Source: DASZHJ01 sp035507155
GTDB lineage: Bacteria > Pseudomonadota > Alphaproteobacteria > ATCC43930 > CGMCC-115725
Direction of reading: 5' to 3'
Assembly (NCBI GenBank): GCA_035507155.1
Contig: DATJOK010000054.1
Span: forward strand, 1-64,000
Length of the DNA stretch: 64,000 nucleotides
The position numbers and the translations under genes were made by a program. Under the pieces are notes generated by a model that ran no database searches, was not told the origin of the DNA, and worked only from the letters and a program-made list of their open reading frames with translations. Positions 7,562-16,462 of this stretch are shown here, in pieces (the first letter of the stretch is position 1; each line of letters begins with the position of its first letter).

Positions 7562-7604
7562 GCATTTTCCGCCGAAGTGGAAGCCGGCTCGGCGCAGAAA
7601 ATGC
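7562..7604. repeat. REP-like palindrome between convergent genes
   Basis: GCATTTTC (7562-7569) and GAAAATGC (7597-7604) form a perfect 8-bp outer stem, and the GAAGTGGAAGCCGGCTCGGC interior resembles the dispersed GCATTTTC...CCGGTT...GAAAATGC elements common in Rhizobiales and relatives. It lies just after the gapR stop and before the convergent hydrolase stop. It could serve as a bidirectional terminator, although there is no long T-run. Confidence 0.75.
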
Positions 7605-7620
7605 GACAAACCAACGGCGC

Positions 7621-8478
7621 TCAATCTCTGAAGAACGCCCGCAGCTCGCGATAGATCTCGTCCGGCTTCTCCTCCGCGAGGTAATGGCCGCAGTCGATGG
7701 CGCGGCCGCGGACGTCGCTCGCCCAGTCGCGCCAGACCGCCAGCACGTCGTAGGCGCTGTCGAGCTGGCCGTGCCGGCCCCAGAGCGCCAGCAGCGGACA
7801 CCGGATGCACCGCTTGCCGCGGTCTGCGCGGTCGAGCGCCAGGTCGATGGTGGCGCCGGCGCGGTAGTCCTCGCACATGGCATGGACGGTGGCGGGATCG
7901 CGCACGTGGCGCCGGTACTCCGCCAGCGCCTCCTTGGTGAACTGGTGCTCGCCGCGGCGGAAGTAGAAGAGATCGGGATCGCCGGCGATGAGGCGCTCCG
8001 GCAGCGGCTCCTTCTGGGCCAGGAAGAACCAGTGGAAGTAGCTCATGGCGAAGGCCATGTCGGCTCGGTCGAAGGCCTCGCCGGTCGGCACGATGTCGAG
8101 CACGGCGAGCTTCTGGACGCGCTCCGGATGGTCGATCGCCAGGCGATAGGCGACGCGGCCGCCGCGGTCGTGGCCCGCCACCAGGAAGCGCTCGAAGCCG
8201 AGCTGTGCCATCACCGCGACCTGGTCGCGCGCCATCGCCCGCTTGGAATAAGGCGCGTGGTCGGGCGTGCTCTCGGGCTTGGAGCTGTCGCCATAGCCGC
8301 GGAGATCCGGCGCCACCACGGTGAATTCCTCGGCCAACCGCGGCGCCACGAGGTGCCACATCACGTGGCTCTGCGGATGCCCGTGCAGCAGCAGCAGCGG
8401 CGGCCCACTGCCGCCGGTGCGCAGACGGATGCGCGACTCGCCGGTGTCGATGGTCCTGAGCTCGAATCCCTCGAACAT
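7621..8478 (-). CDS. Alpha/beta hydrolase, fluoroacetate (haloacetate) dehalogenase type
   Basis: 285 residues from ATG 8478. The motifs are those of fluoroacetate dehalogenases: HGHPQSHVMWH, PDLRGYGDSSKP, the nucleophile elbow GHDRGGRVA with Asp103 (an Asp nucleophile, not Ser), Asp128 in LAVLDIVPT, FHW at 148-150 in the halide-binding position, and His265 in CGHYLAEEKPDE. The cap segment MCEDYRAGATID also fits. This group cleaves alkyl C-halogen bonds through an Asp-ester intermediate, some members even C-F bonds. Related epoxide hydrolases share the Asp, so the substrate needs testing. The start overlaps the HIT gene stop by one base (TGATG), indicating translational coupling. Confidence 0.85.
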   Translation of the reverse strand: MFEGFELRTIDTGESRIRLRTGGSGPPLLLLHGHPQSHVMWHLVAPRLAEEFTVVAPDLRGYGDSSKPESTPDHAPYSKRAMARDQVAVMAQLGFERFLVAGHDRGGRVAYRLAIDHPERVQKLAVLDIVPTGEAFDRADMAFAMSYFHWFFLAQKEPLPERLIAGDPDLFYFRRGEHQFTKEALAEYRRHVRDPATVHAMCEDYRAGATIDLALDRADRGKRCIRCPLLALWGRHGQLDSAYDVLAVWRDWASDVRGRAIDCGHYLAEEKPDEIYRELRAFFRD

Positions 8479-8897
8479 CAGAGCGCCTTGCGGATCCGCT
8501 CGGCGACCTCGGCGATCCGTTTGAGATCGCCGGGCTTCGGCACCCAGTTGATGGAGAGCCCGTCGTCGCGCCGGCGCGGCAGCACGTGGACGTGGAAGTG
8601 GAACACCGACTGCCCCGCGCCGGGCCCGTTCGCCTGCAGCAGGTTGAGGCCGTCGGGCGCCAGCGTCTTGTTGACGGCGCTCGCCACTTTGATGATGGAG
8701 CCGCTGACGGCGGCGAAGGCCTCCGGCGTGACGGTGTAGACGGTCGGGAAGTGCGCCTTGGGAATGACCAGGCAATGCCCGTCATTGGCGGGGTTGATGT
8801 CCATGAAGGCGAGCGTCCCTACGTCCTCCAGCAGCTTGAAGCTGGGAATGGCGCCGGCGACGATCTTGCAGAAGACGCAGGTGGGATCGCTGGTCAT
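8478..8897 (-). CDS. HIT family protein
   Basis: 139 residues with the histidine-triad motif HFHVHV (His100, 102 and 104) in the catalytic loop, and CVFCKI at 7-12, where the paired cysteines often help bind zinc. The DINPANDGHCLVIPK block is typical of the Hint/PKCI branch. These proteins hydrolyse nucleoside phosphoramidates or adenylates; the physiological substrate is often unknown. The gene is first of a two-gene operon with the dehalogenase-type hydrolase. The intergenic DNA upstream (8898-8966) contains the small palindrome CCCCGCGGGG. Confidence 0.9.
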   Translation of the reverse strand: MTSDPTCVFCKIVAGAIPSFKLLEDVGTLAFMDINPANDGHCLVIPKAHFPTVYTVTPEAFAAVSGSIIKVASAVNKTLAPDGLNLLQANGPGAGQSVFHFHVHVLPRRRDDGLSINWVPKPGDLKRIAEVAERIRKAL

Positions 8898-8966
8898 GAA
8901 CTCACTTCCCCGCGGGGAGAGGAGCGGGGAGCCTAGCGAGCCATTGGTCGAAGTGCCAGCGGCTGC

Positions 8967-11900
8967 TTACTCGGCGGCGACCGCGTGCGGCGAGGGCGCG
9001 GCACTGAAGGCGGCGAGCAGTTTCTCCTGCTGGGCGACGGCCTTGGCGAGGTTCGCCTCCTTGACGTGGCCGTAGCCGCGGATCTTCTCGGGAAGCCGCG
9101 CCAGCGCCACCGCGATCGCGTGGTTGTCGGGCGTGAGGGCGGGCAGCAGCCGCTGCACGAGGTCGCGATACTCGCCGATGAGCGCCCGCTCGCGCTTGCG
9201 CTCGGAGGTATAGCCGAAGGGATCGAGGGCGGTGCCGCGCAGGAAGCGGAGCTTCGCCAACCCCTTGAACGCCCACATCATCCAGGGCCCGTAGCTGCGC
9301 TTCTTCAGATGGCCGGTGCGCTCGTCGCGCTCGGCCAGCAGCGGCGGCGCCAGGTGGAACTCGAGCTTGACGTCGCCCTCGAAGCGTTCGGCGAGGCGGC
9401 GCGCGAAGCTGCCATCCGTATAGAGCCGCGCCACCTCGTACTCATCCTTGTAGGCCATCAGCTTGAAGAGGCCGCGCGCCGCCGCCTCGGTGAGCGCGGT
9501 GGCGCCGGGCACCCGCCGCTTCTCGGCGGCCTCGACGCTTCGCACGGCCTTGAGGTAGCGCTCGGCGTAGGCGGCGCTCTGGTAGCGGGTCAGGACGTCG
9601 ACGCGCCGCGCGATCACCTCGTCGAGGGAGCGGGAGAGCGGCGCGACGGCGGTCTCAGCCGGCGCAGCGATCCGCTCCACCGCCACACGGTCGTGGGCGG
9701 CGCGGCGGCCCCAGAGGAAGGCCTGGCGGTTGAACTCGACGGCGACGCCGTTCAGCTCGATGGCGCGATCGAGCGCCGCGGCGGAGAGCGGGATCCAGCC
9801 CTTCTGGAAGGCGAAGCCCAGCATGAAGAGGTTGGCGGCGATCGAATCGCCGAGCAGCCTCTCCGCGAGGGCGGTCGCGTCGATGAAATCGAGGTTGTGC
9901 GTGCCGATCACCTCGGCGATGTCGCTGGCGAGGCGCTTGCCGGGGAAGCGGAGGTCGGGATCGCGGGTGAAGGCGCCGGTGATGGTCTCGTGCCGGTTCA
10001 CCACCGCGCGCCCGTCGCCGGCATGCAGCCGCGACAGCACCTCGTAGCCGCCGGCGACCGCGATGTCGCAGCCGAGCAGGAGATCTGCGCCACCGGTCGA
10101 GAGGCGGACGGCGTGGAGATCCTCCGGCCGCGCCGCGAGGCGGATATGGCTGGTGACCGCGCCTCCTTTCTGGGCGAGGCCGGTCATGTCGAGGGTGCTG
10201 ACGCCCTTGCCCTCGAGATGCGCTGCCATTCCCAGGAGCGCACCGATGGTGACGACGCCCGTGCCGCCGACGCCGGTGACGAGGATGCCATAGGGACGGT
10301 CGAGGGCAGGGATCGCGGGCTCCGGCAGCAGCGGGAACACCTTGCCGGCGCCGGCGGGGGCCACCTTCCGGAGGCTGCCGCCATGCACGGTGACGAAGCT
10401 CGGGCAGAAGCCGTTGAGGCAGGAGAAGTCCTTGTTGCAGCTCGACTGGTCGATGGCGCGCTTGCGGCCGAACTCGGTCTCCACCGGCACCACCGAGAGG
10501 CAGTTGGAGGCGGTGGAGCAGTCGCCGCAACCTTCGCAGACCTCCTCGTTGATGAAGACGCGCTTCGGCGGATCGGGGTAGCGGTTGCGCTTGCGCCGGC
10601 GGCGCTTCTCGGCGGCGCAGGTCTGGTCGTAGACGAGGACAGAGACGCCCGAGGTCTCGCGGAGCTCGCGCTGGACGCGGTCGAGCTCGTCGCGGTGCTC
10701 GATGGTGACGCCGGCGGCGAAGCCGGCATCGAGGGAATACTTGTCGGGCTCGTCGCTGACGACGACGATGCGCTGGACGCCCTCGGCGGCGAGCTGCCGG
10801 GTGATCTGCGGCACGCTGATGGGGCCGTCCACCGGCTGGCCGCCGGTCATCGCGACGGCGTCGTTGAACAGCAGCTTGTAGGTGATGGTGACGCCGGCGG
10901 CGATCGCGGCGCGGATCGCCAGGATGCCGGAATGGTAGTACGTGCCGTCGCCGAGATTGGCGAAAATGTGCGGCGTCTCGGTGAAGGGCGCCTGGCCGAT
11001 CCACGGCACCCCCTCGCCGCCCATCTGGGTGAAGGTGTCGGTGCTGCGGTCCATCCAGCCGACCATGTAATGGCAGCCGATGCCGGCGACCGCGCGGCTC
11101 CCCTCCGGCACCTTCGTCGAGGTGTTGTGCGGGCAGCCGGAGCAGAAATGCGGTGTGCGCTCGATCGCCGGCCGGTGCGCCTTGGCGATGCGCTCCTCGG
11201 CATCGAGCACGGCGAGACGCTCGGCGACGCGGGGGCTCGGGCCGAAGCGATGGATGCGGGCGGCGATGGCGCGGGCGATCTCGGTGGCGGTGAGCTCGCT
11301 GGTCTCGTGGAGCAGCGGCCGCCCGCGCTCGTCGGTCTTGCCGGTGACCAGCGGCCGCCGGTCGGCGGGAAGGTGATAGAGCGCGCTCTTCACCTGCTGC
11401 TCGATGACCGGCCGCTTCTCCTCGACGATCAGCAGCTCCTCGAGGCCGAGAGCGAAGTCGCGCAATCCCTCGGTCTCCAGCGGCCAGCTGAGCGCCACCT
11501 TGTAAAGGCTGATGCCGAGGCGCCGCGCCTCGGCGTCGTCGATGCCGAGATCCTCCAGCGCCTGGCGCACCTCGAGATAGGACTTGCCCGTGGTGACGAT
11601 GCCGAGCCGGGGCTCGGGCGCCGGCAGCATCACGCGGTCGAGGCGGTTGGCACGGGCGAAGGCGAGCACCGCCGGCAGCCGCCAGAGCTTGAGACGCTGC
11701 TCCTGCGCCAGCGGCGGATCGGGCCAGCGGATGTTGAGGCCATCCGGCGGCAGCTCGAAATCCGGGATCGCGATCTCCGCGGCCTGTGGATCGACCGTCA
11801 CCGAGGCGGCGCTGTCCATGGTATCGGCGAGCGCCTTGAATCCCACCCAGCAGCCGCTGTAGCGCGAGAGCGCCCAGCCATAGAGGCCGAGATCGAGGAT

Positions 11901-12434
11901 GTCCTGCACGCCCGAGGGGTTCAGCACCGGGATCGAGGCGTCGATGAAGGCGTATTCCGACTGGTGCGGCAGCGTCGAGGACTTGCTGGCATGGTCGTCG
12001 CCCGCGAGCAGCAGCACGCCGCCCTTGGCGGCGGTGCCGGCGGCGTTGCCGTGCTTGAATACGTCGCCGCTGCGGTCGACGCCCGGCCCCTTGCCGTACC
12101 ACATGGCGAAGACGCCGTCGTACTTGGCGCCGGGAAAGAGGCCGACCTGCTGGGTGCCCCAGACGGCGGTCGCGGCGAGGTCCTCGTTGAGGCCAGGCTG
12201 GAAGCGGATGTGATGGCGGTCGAGGAAGGACTGCGCGTGCCAGAGCGCCTGGTCGAGACCGCCCAGCGGCGAGCCGCGATAGCCGGAGATGAAACCGGCG
12301 GTGTTGAGGCCCAAGGCGGTGTCGCGCCGGCGCTGCATCATCGGCAGCCGGGCCAGGGCCTGGATGCCGCTCAGATAGATGCGGCCATGCTCGACCGCGT
12401 ATTTGTCGTCGAGAGTGACGGCTGCGAGCGCCAT
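8967..12434 (-). CDS. Indolepyruvate ferredoxin oxidoreductase, fused alpha/beta/gamma form
   Basis: 1155 residues, typical of the single-chain alphaproteobacterial enzyme. The N-terminal part (FISGYRGSPLGGLDQAL) is the pyruvate-oxidoreductase-type domain. The thiamine diphosphate site is in GDGTYYHSG and FNDAVAMTGGQ. A cysteine-rich region (VCEGCGDCSTASNC, then CNKDFSCLNGFC) binds Fe-S clusters. The gamma domain carries TGVGGTGVVTIGALLG. The C-terminal region from about residue 950 is the domain of unknown function usual in this class. The enzyme oxidatively decarboxylates aryl-pyruvates from aromatic amino acids and reduces ferredoxin. The start is supported by GGGAGG six bases upstream. 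The antisense strand is also open but is a shadow. Confidence 0.93.
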   Translation of the reverse strand: MALAAVTLDDKYAVEHGRIYLSGIQALARLPMMQRRRDTALGLNTAGFISGYRGSPLGGLDQALWHAQSFLDRHHIRFQPGLNEDLAATAVWGTQQVGLFPGAKYDGVFAMWYGKGPGVDRSGDVFKHGNAAGTAAKGGVLLLAGDDHASKSSTLPHQSEYAFIDASIPVLNPSGVQDILDLGLYGWALSRYSGCWVGFKALADTMDSAASVTVDPQAAEIAIPDFELPPDGLNIRWPDPPLAQEQRLKLWRLPAVLAFARANRLDRVMLPAPEPRLGIVTTGKSYLEVRQALEDLGIDDAEARRLGISLYKVALSWPLETEGLRDFALGLEELLIVEEKRPVIEQQVKSALYHLPADRRPLVTGKTDERGRPLLHETSELTATEIARAIAARIHRFGPSPRVAERLAVLDAEERIAKAHRPAIERTPHFCSGCPHNTSTKVPEGSRAVAGIGCHYMVGWMDRSTDTFTQMGGEGVPWIGQAPFTETPHIFANLGDGTYYHSGILAIRAAIAAGVTITYKLLFNDAVAMTGGQPVDGPISVPQITRQLAAEGVQRIVVVSDEPDKYSLDAGFAAGVTIEHRDELDRVQRELRETSGVSVLVYDQTCAAEKRRRRKRNRYPDPPKRVFINEEVCEGCGDCSTASNCLSVVPVETEFGRKRAIDQSSCNKDFSCLNGFCPSFVTVHGGSLRKVAPAGAGKVFPLLPEPAIPALDRPYGILVTGVGGTGVVTIGALLGMAAHLEGKGVSTLDMTGLAQKGGAVTSHIRLAARPEDLHAVRLSTGGADLLLGCDIAVAGGYEVLSRLHAGDGRAVVNRHETITGAFTRDPDLRFPGKRLASDIAEVIGTHNLDFIDATALAERLLGDSIAANLFMLGFAFQKGWIPLSAAALDRAIELNGVAVEFNRQAFLWGRRAAHDRVAVERIAAPAETAVAPLSRSLDEVIARRVDVLTRYQSAAYAERYLKAVRSVEAAEKRRVPGATALTEAAARGLFKLMAYKDEYEVARLYTDGSFARRLAERFEGDVKLEFHLAPPLLAERDERTGHLKKRSYGPWMMWAFKGLAKLRFLRGTALDPFGYTSERKRERALIGEYRDLVQRLLPALTPDNHAIAVALARLPEKIRGYGHVKEANLAKAVAQQEKLLAAFSAAPSPHAVAAE

Positions 12435-12478
12435 CCCCGGCCTCCCGCTTGATTGGATAGGGCCGAAACGCTGACCTA

Positions 12479-12507
12479 TAGATAATCCTCTGAGATTACT
12501 GACTCAA
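12479..12507 (-). promoter_or_regulatory. Putative sigma-70 promoter for the ferredoxin oxidoreductase gene
   Basis: On the minus strand TTGAGT (12502-12507) is followed after exactly 17 bases by TATCTA (12479-12484), about 45 bp upstream of the start codon in a locally AT-rich patch. Confidence 0.5.
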
Positions 12508-12730
12508 TTAACCCGCAACGCGACAGCTCACTTCGCAAGGAACATGCGTCAGCCGGTCGCAGGGGCGAGAGAAAGTGTCTTCCGGCCGGGCCGGCGCGAA
12601 GTTTTCGGCTCGGCGTGTTGCGCCGCAAAATGCCGGTCATCCGCGACTCCCCCGCGAATCCGCCCGTTCGTTGCGCAGCGGCGCCGGGGCGGGATAGGCT
12701 GTCCGCCACCCGTTCTCTGGAGGACCAGCC

Positions 12731-14131
12731 GTGCTGCCTGCCCCCAAGCTTCAACGCGACCCGCCGAACCGCGTGGTGATGGACACGCTGCGCCAGCGCT
12801 TCGGCGAGCGCTTCTCCACCGCGGCCTCGATCTGCGAGCAGCACGGCAAGGACGAGTCCTTCCACGCGCCGGCGCCGCCGGACGGCGTCGTGTTCGCGCG
12901 CTCGACCGAGGAGGTCGCGGAGATCGTCAAGCTCTGCGCCGAGCACCGGGTTCCGGTGATCCCCTTCGGCACCGGCACTTCGCTCGAGGGTCACGTCGCC
13001 GCGCTCAACGGCGGCATCTGCATCGACGTCTCGCAGATGAACAAGGTGCTGCGCGTTAGCGTCGAGGATCTCGACGTGACCCTGCAGCCGGGCGTCACCC
13101 GCAAGCAGCTCAACGAGTACCTCCGAGACACCGGTCTCTTCTTCCCGATCGACCCGGGCGCCGACGCCTCGCTCGGCGGCATGACGGCGACCCGCGCGTC
13201 GGGTACCAACGCGGTCCGTTACGGCACCATGCGCGAGAACGTGCTCTCGCTCACCGTGGTGCTGGCCGACGGGCGGGTGATCCGCACCGCGCACCGGGCG
13301 CGGAAATCGGCGGCGGGCTACGACCTGACGCGGCTCTTCGTCGGGTCCGAGGGGACGCTCGGCGTCATCACCGAGATCACGCTGCGGCTCTACGGCATCC
13401 CCGAGCAGATCTCGGCCGCGGTCTGCCCGTTTCCCACCATCAAGGACGCGGTCGATACCACCGTGATGATGATCCAGGCGGGCATTCCGATCGCGCGGGT
13501 CGAGCTGCTGGACGCGCTCCAGATGGACGCCGTCAACAAGTACTCCAAGCTCGACTACACGGTGGCGCCGACGCTGCTCTTCGAGTTCCACGGCACCAAG
13601 GCCGGCGTCGACGAGCAGATCGGGATGGTGAGGGACTTTGCCGCAGAGCATGGCGGCACGGAATTCCGCTTCGCTTCCTCGATGGAGGAGCGCAACAAGC
13701 TCTGGCAGGCGCGCCACGACGGGTACTACGCCGTGCTGGCGCTCCGTCCCGGCGGCAAGGGGCTCGCCACCGACGTCTGCGTGCCGATCTCGCGCTTGAC
13801 CGAGTGCATCACCGAGACCACCGAGGATCTCGCCAAGTGCTCGGTGCCGGCGGCGATCGTCGGTCATGTGGGCGACGGCAATTTCCACATCGCCTTCATC
13901 TTCGATCCCGACAATGCCGCCGAGGCGGAGGAGATCAACGCCATCAACGAGCGCCTGGTGCATCGGGCGCTCGCCATGGACGGCACCTGCACCGGCGAGC
14001 ACGGCATCGGCTACGGCAAGATGGACTTCCTCGTGGCGGAGCACGGCGAGGCAGTGAGCGTCATGCGCTCGATCAAGAAGGCGCTCGATCCCCACAACAT
14101 CATGAACCCCGGCAAGATCATCCGGGTGTGA
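12731..14131 (+). CDS. FAD-binding oxidoreductase, D-lactate dehydrogenase (cytochrome) type
   Basis: 466 residues from GTG 12731, with GGAGG eight bases upstream. The N-terminal FAD_binding_4 domain contains PFGTGTSLEGH, PGADASLGGM and SEGTLGVITEITL. The C-terminal FAD-oxidase domain contains GHVGDGNFH (metal and substrate histidines) and TGEHGIGYGK, ending in NIMNPGKI. This is the VAO/GlcD-DLD family, which oxidises D-2-hydroxyacids such as D-lactate or D-2-hydroxyglutarate. The usual acceptor is a cytochrome or flavoprotein. The gene stands alone, so the substrate is not fixed by context. The 297-bp gap upstream holds the divergent promoter and otherwise nothing evident. Confidence 0.88.
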   Translation: MLPAPKLQRDPPNRVVMDTLRQRFGERFSTAASICEQHGKDESFHAPAPPDGVVFARSTEEVAEIVKLCAEHRVPVIPFGTGTSLEGHVAALNGGICIDVSQMNKVLRVSVEDLDVTLQPGVTRKQLNEYLRDTGLFFPIDPGADASLGGMTATRASGTNAVRYGTMRENVLSLTVVLADGRVIRTAHRARKSAAGYDLTRLFVGSEGTLGVITEITLRLYGIPEQISAAVCPFPTIKDAVDTTVMMIQAGIPIARVELLDALQMDAVNKYSKLDYTVAPTLLFEFHGTKAGVDEQIGMVRDFAAEHGGTEFRFASSMEERNKLWQARHDGYYAVLALRPGGKGLATDVCVPISRLTECITETTEDLAKCSVPAAIVGHVGDGNFHIAFIFDPDNAAEAEEINAINERLVHRALAMDGTCTGEHGIGYGKMDFLVAEHGEAVSVMRSIKKALDPHNIMNPGKIIRV

Positions 14132-14192
14132 GGGCGCTGGGCGCTACGCCGCGGGCCGCTCCTGAAACCGATCCAGGATCGAGCTTAGCGTC

Positions 14193-14849
14193 TCACTTCG
14201 CGCCGACCGCGAGCCCCACCGGGCAGGAGACGCCGGTGCCGCCGAGGCCGCAGTAGCCGCCGGGGTTCTTCGCCAGATACTGCTGATGATAGTCCTCGGC
14301 GTAATAGAAGTCCGGAACGTCGCGGATCTCGGTGGTGATCTGCCCGTAGCCCTGCGCCTTGAGCGCCTGCTCATAGGCGGCGCGCGACGCCTCGGCGGCG
14401 CTGCGCTGCGCTTCCGAGCGGACATAGATCGCCGAGCGGTACTGCGTCCCGACGTCGTTGCCCTGGCGCATGCCCTGGGTCGGGTCGTGGCTCTCCCAGA
14501 ACACCTTCAGCAGCTCCTCGTAGGAGATCTGCTTCGGATCGAACACCACCAGCACCGCCTCGGTGTGGCCGGTGCGGCCGCTGCAGACCTCCTCGTAGGT
14601 GGGATTGGGGGTGTAACCGCCCGCATAACCCACGGCTGTGCTGTAGACGCCGGGCAGCTGCCAGAACTTGCGCTCGGCGCCCCAGAAGCAGCCGAGACCG
14701 AAGACCGCGGTCTCGAGGCCGGCGGGGAAGGGCGGCTTCAGCGATGTGCCTTTGACCGCGTGGGCGGCCGGAACCGGCATCGCGGCGGAGCGGCCGGCAA
14801 GCGCGTTCTCGCGGCTCGGCAAGCTGCTCTTCTTGGATGTCATCCACAT
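14193..14849 (-). CDS. msrA: Peptide-methionine (S)-S-oxide reductase MsrA
   Basis: 218 residues. The catalytic GCFWGAE motif has the sulfenate-forming Cys54, and candidate resolving cysteines lie at C200 and C209 in GGYCGLGGTGVSCP. The conserved GYAGG, EVCSGRTGHTEAV, FWESHDPTQ and YRSAIY blocks are all present. MsrA reduces methionine S-sulfoxide in proteins using thioredoxin. The first 40 residues are a poorly conserved extension without a clear signal peptide, so the protein is probably cytosolic. An internal Met (residue 3) is an equally possible start. Convergent with the D-lactate dehydrogenase-type gene. Confidence 0.95.
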   Translation of the reverse strand: MWMTSKKSSLPSRENALAGRSAAMPVPAAHAVKGTSLKPPFPAGLETAVFGLGCFWGAERKFWQLPGVYSTAVGYAGGYTPNPTYEEVCSGRTGHTEAVLVVFDPKQISYEELLKVFWESHDPTQGMRQGNDVGTQYRSAIYVRSEAQRSAAEASRAAYEQALKAQGYGQITTEIRDVPDFYYAEDYHQQYLAKNPGGYCGLGGTGVSCPVGLAVGAK

Positions 14850-15105
14850 GGGGTTTTCCCTCCTTCGTTCGCCGCCTCTATCGGTGATCCTAATATAGGA
14901 AGCGACCGCAGCCGGCAGTAGAGGCCATCGCAGCGCCGTGAAGAGGCCTCCGGTGGCCGGTTGTGCTTGTCAGGGCGCGCCGGGGCCGGCATTGATGCGG
15001 GCTGCTGGGGGGCGGGCGAGGGAGCGATGGCGCATCGGACGCGAGAGTGGCGGGAGAGGAGTCTTGCGTCCTTGGGGCGGCGCGGCGGGCTTCGGAGCGG
15101 TCGCG

Positions 15106-16446
15106 ATGGCTGAGCCCCGGCACCTCCTCCTGGGGCTCGATCCGATGTGGGTCGCGGGCTTCGTCCTGGTGGCGACCTATGTGCTCATCGTCACCGAGCG
15201 GCTCAATCGATCGATCATCGCGCTCCTCGGCGCCGGGCTGCTGATCGTTTCCGGCGTCCTGACCCAGGACGAGGCGATCAAGGGTATCGATTTCAACACC
15301 ATCGCGCTCCTCACGGGGATGATGGTGCTGGTCTCGATTGCCCGCCGCAGCGGCATGTTCGAGTATCTGGCGATCTGGTCGGCGAAGCGCGGTCGCGCCG
15401 AGCCCTGGCGCATGCTGCTGATCCTCTCCTGCACGACGGCGGTGCTCTCGGCCTTCCTCGACAACGTCACCACCGTGCTGCTGATCGCGCCGGTGACGCT
15501 GTCGGTAACCCGCCGGCTTGGCGTCCCCGCCTATCCTTTTCTCTTCGCGGAGATCTTCGCCTCCAACATCGGCGGCACGGCAACCCTCATCGGCGATCCG
15601 CCGAACATCATCATCGGCTCGGCGGCGCATCTCAGCTTTAACGACTTCGTCTATCATCTGACGCCGGTCATCCTCCTGGTGATGGTTGCGCAGGTGGCGG
15701 CGACCCACCTGATCTGGGGCGCGAAGATGCATGCGGCGGCCGAGGCGCGCGCCGCCGTGATGGCGCTCGACGAGCGGAGCGCGGTAACCGACTGGCCGCT
15801 GCTGCGCTTCTCTCTGCTGGTGATCGGCGCCGTGCTCCTCGCCTTCGTGCTCGCCAAGCCTCTCGGCCTCGAGCCCGGCACCATCGCGCTCTTCGGCGCC
15901 GCCGTCCTGATGCTGCTGCACAACATCGAGCACCACCGCGAGATCGAGAAGCAGACCGAGAAGGTGACGGCCACTTTCGGCGAGGTTGACTGGATCACCA
16001 TCTTCTTCTTCGTCGGGCTTTTCATCGTGGTGCACGGCCTCGAGGTCACCGGCGTCCTCGGTCTGATGGCAAAGGAGCTGATCGATCTCACCGGCGGCAA
16101 CTTCGTGCTGACCGCCTATGTGATCCTCTGGGCTTCAGCGATCCTGTCGGCGATCGTCGACAACATCCCCTATGTCGCCACCATGATCCCGCTGGTGAAG
16201 GCCATGGCGCCGAGCTTCGGCGGCGCCGAGCATCTGGTGCCGCTCTGGTGGGCGCTCTCGCTTGGCGCCTGTCTCGGTGGCAACGGTACGCTCATCGGTG
16301 CCTCGGCCAACCTCACCGTCGCCGGCATCGCCGAGCGCCAGGGCGTGCCCTTCGGCTTCTGGCAGTATACGAAATACGGCTTCGGGCTGATGCTGCTCCA
16401 CGTCGCGATCTGCCACGCCTATCTGTGGCTGCGTTATCTCTCATGA
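15106..16446 (+). CDS. ArsB/NhaD-type ion transporter (SLC13-like permease)
   Basis: 446 residues from ATG 15106, with GGAG nine bases upstream; the frame is open to 14938 but that extension is Arg/Gly-rich and not membrane-like. About eleven hydrophobic segments are visible. The duplicated family signature appears as LSAFLDNVTTVLL with NIGGTATLIGDPPNIIIG, and later as ILSAIVDNIPYVATMIPL with LGGNGTLIGASANLTVAG. These are the ion-transporter-superfamily hairpin motifs seen in NhaD, ArsB and P-protein. The ion could be Na+/H+, an oxyanion or a dicarboxylate. A nhaA gene starts 17 bp downstream, which favours sodium/proton homeostasis, by inference. Confidence 0.85.
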   Translation: MAEPRHLLLGLDPMWVAGFVLVATYVLIVTERLNRSIIALLGAGLLIVSGVLTQDEAIKGIDFNTIALLTGMMVLVSIARRSGMFEYLAIWSAKRGRAEPWRMLLILSCTTAVLSAFLDNVTTVLLIAPVTLSVTRRLGVPAYPFLFAEIFASNIGGTATLIGDPPNIIIGSAAHLSFNDFVYHLTPVILLVMVAQVAATHLIWGAKMHAAAEARAAVMALDERSAVTDWPLLRFSLLVIGAVLLAFVLAKPLGLEPGTIALFGAAVLMLLHNIEHHREIEKQTEKVTATFGEVDWITIFFFVGLFIVVHGLEVTGVLGLMAKELIDLTGGNFVLTAYVILWASAILSAIVDNIPYVATMIPLVKAMAPSFGGAEHLVPLWWALSLGACLGGNGTLIGASANLTVAGIAERQGVPFGFWQYTKYGFGLMLLHVAICHAYLWLRYLS

Positions 16447-16462
16447 ACGGCCGGAGCGGTTG

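Noticed and set aside
8985..12452. A 1155-codon open frame antisense to the ferredoxin oxidoreductase
   Set aside because: It mirrors the real gene codon for codon, a common effect of high third-position GC. Its composition (Asp/Gly/Arg/Glu-rich, no domain motifs) is that of a shadow frame, while the minus-strand protein has all Fe-S and thiamine motifs.
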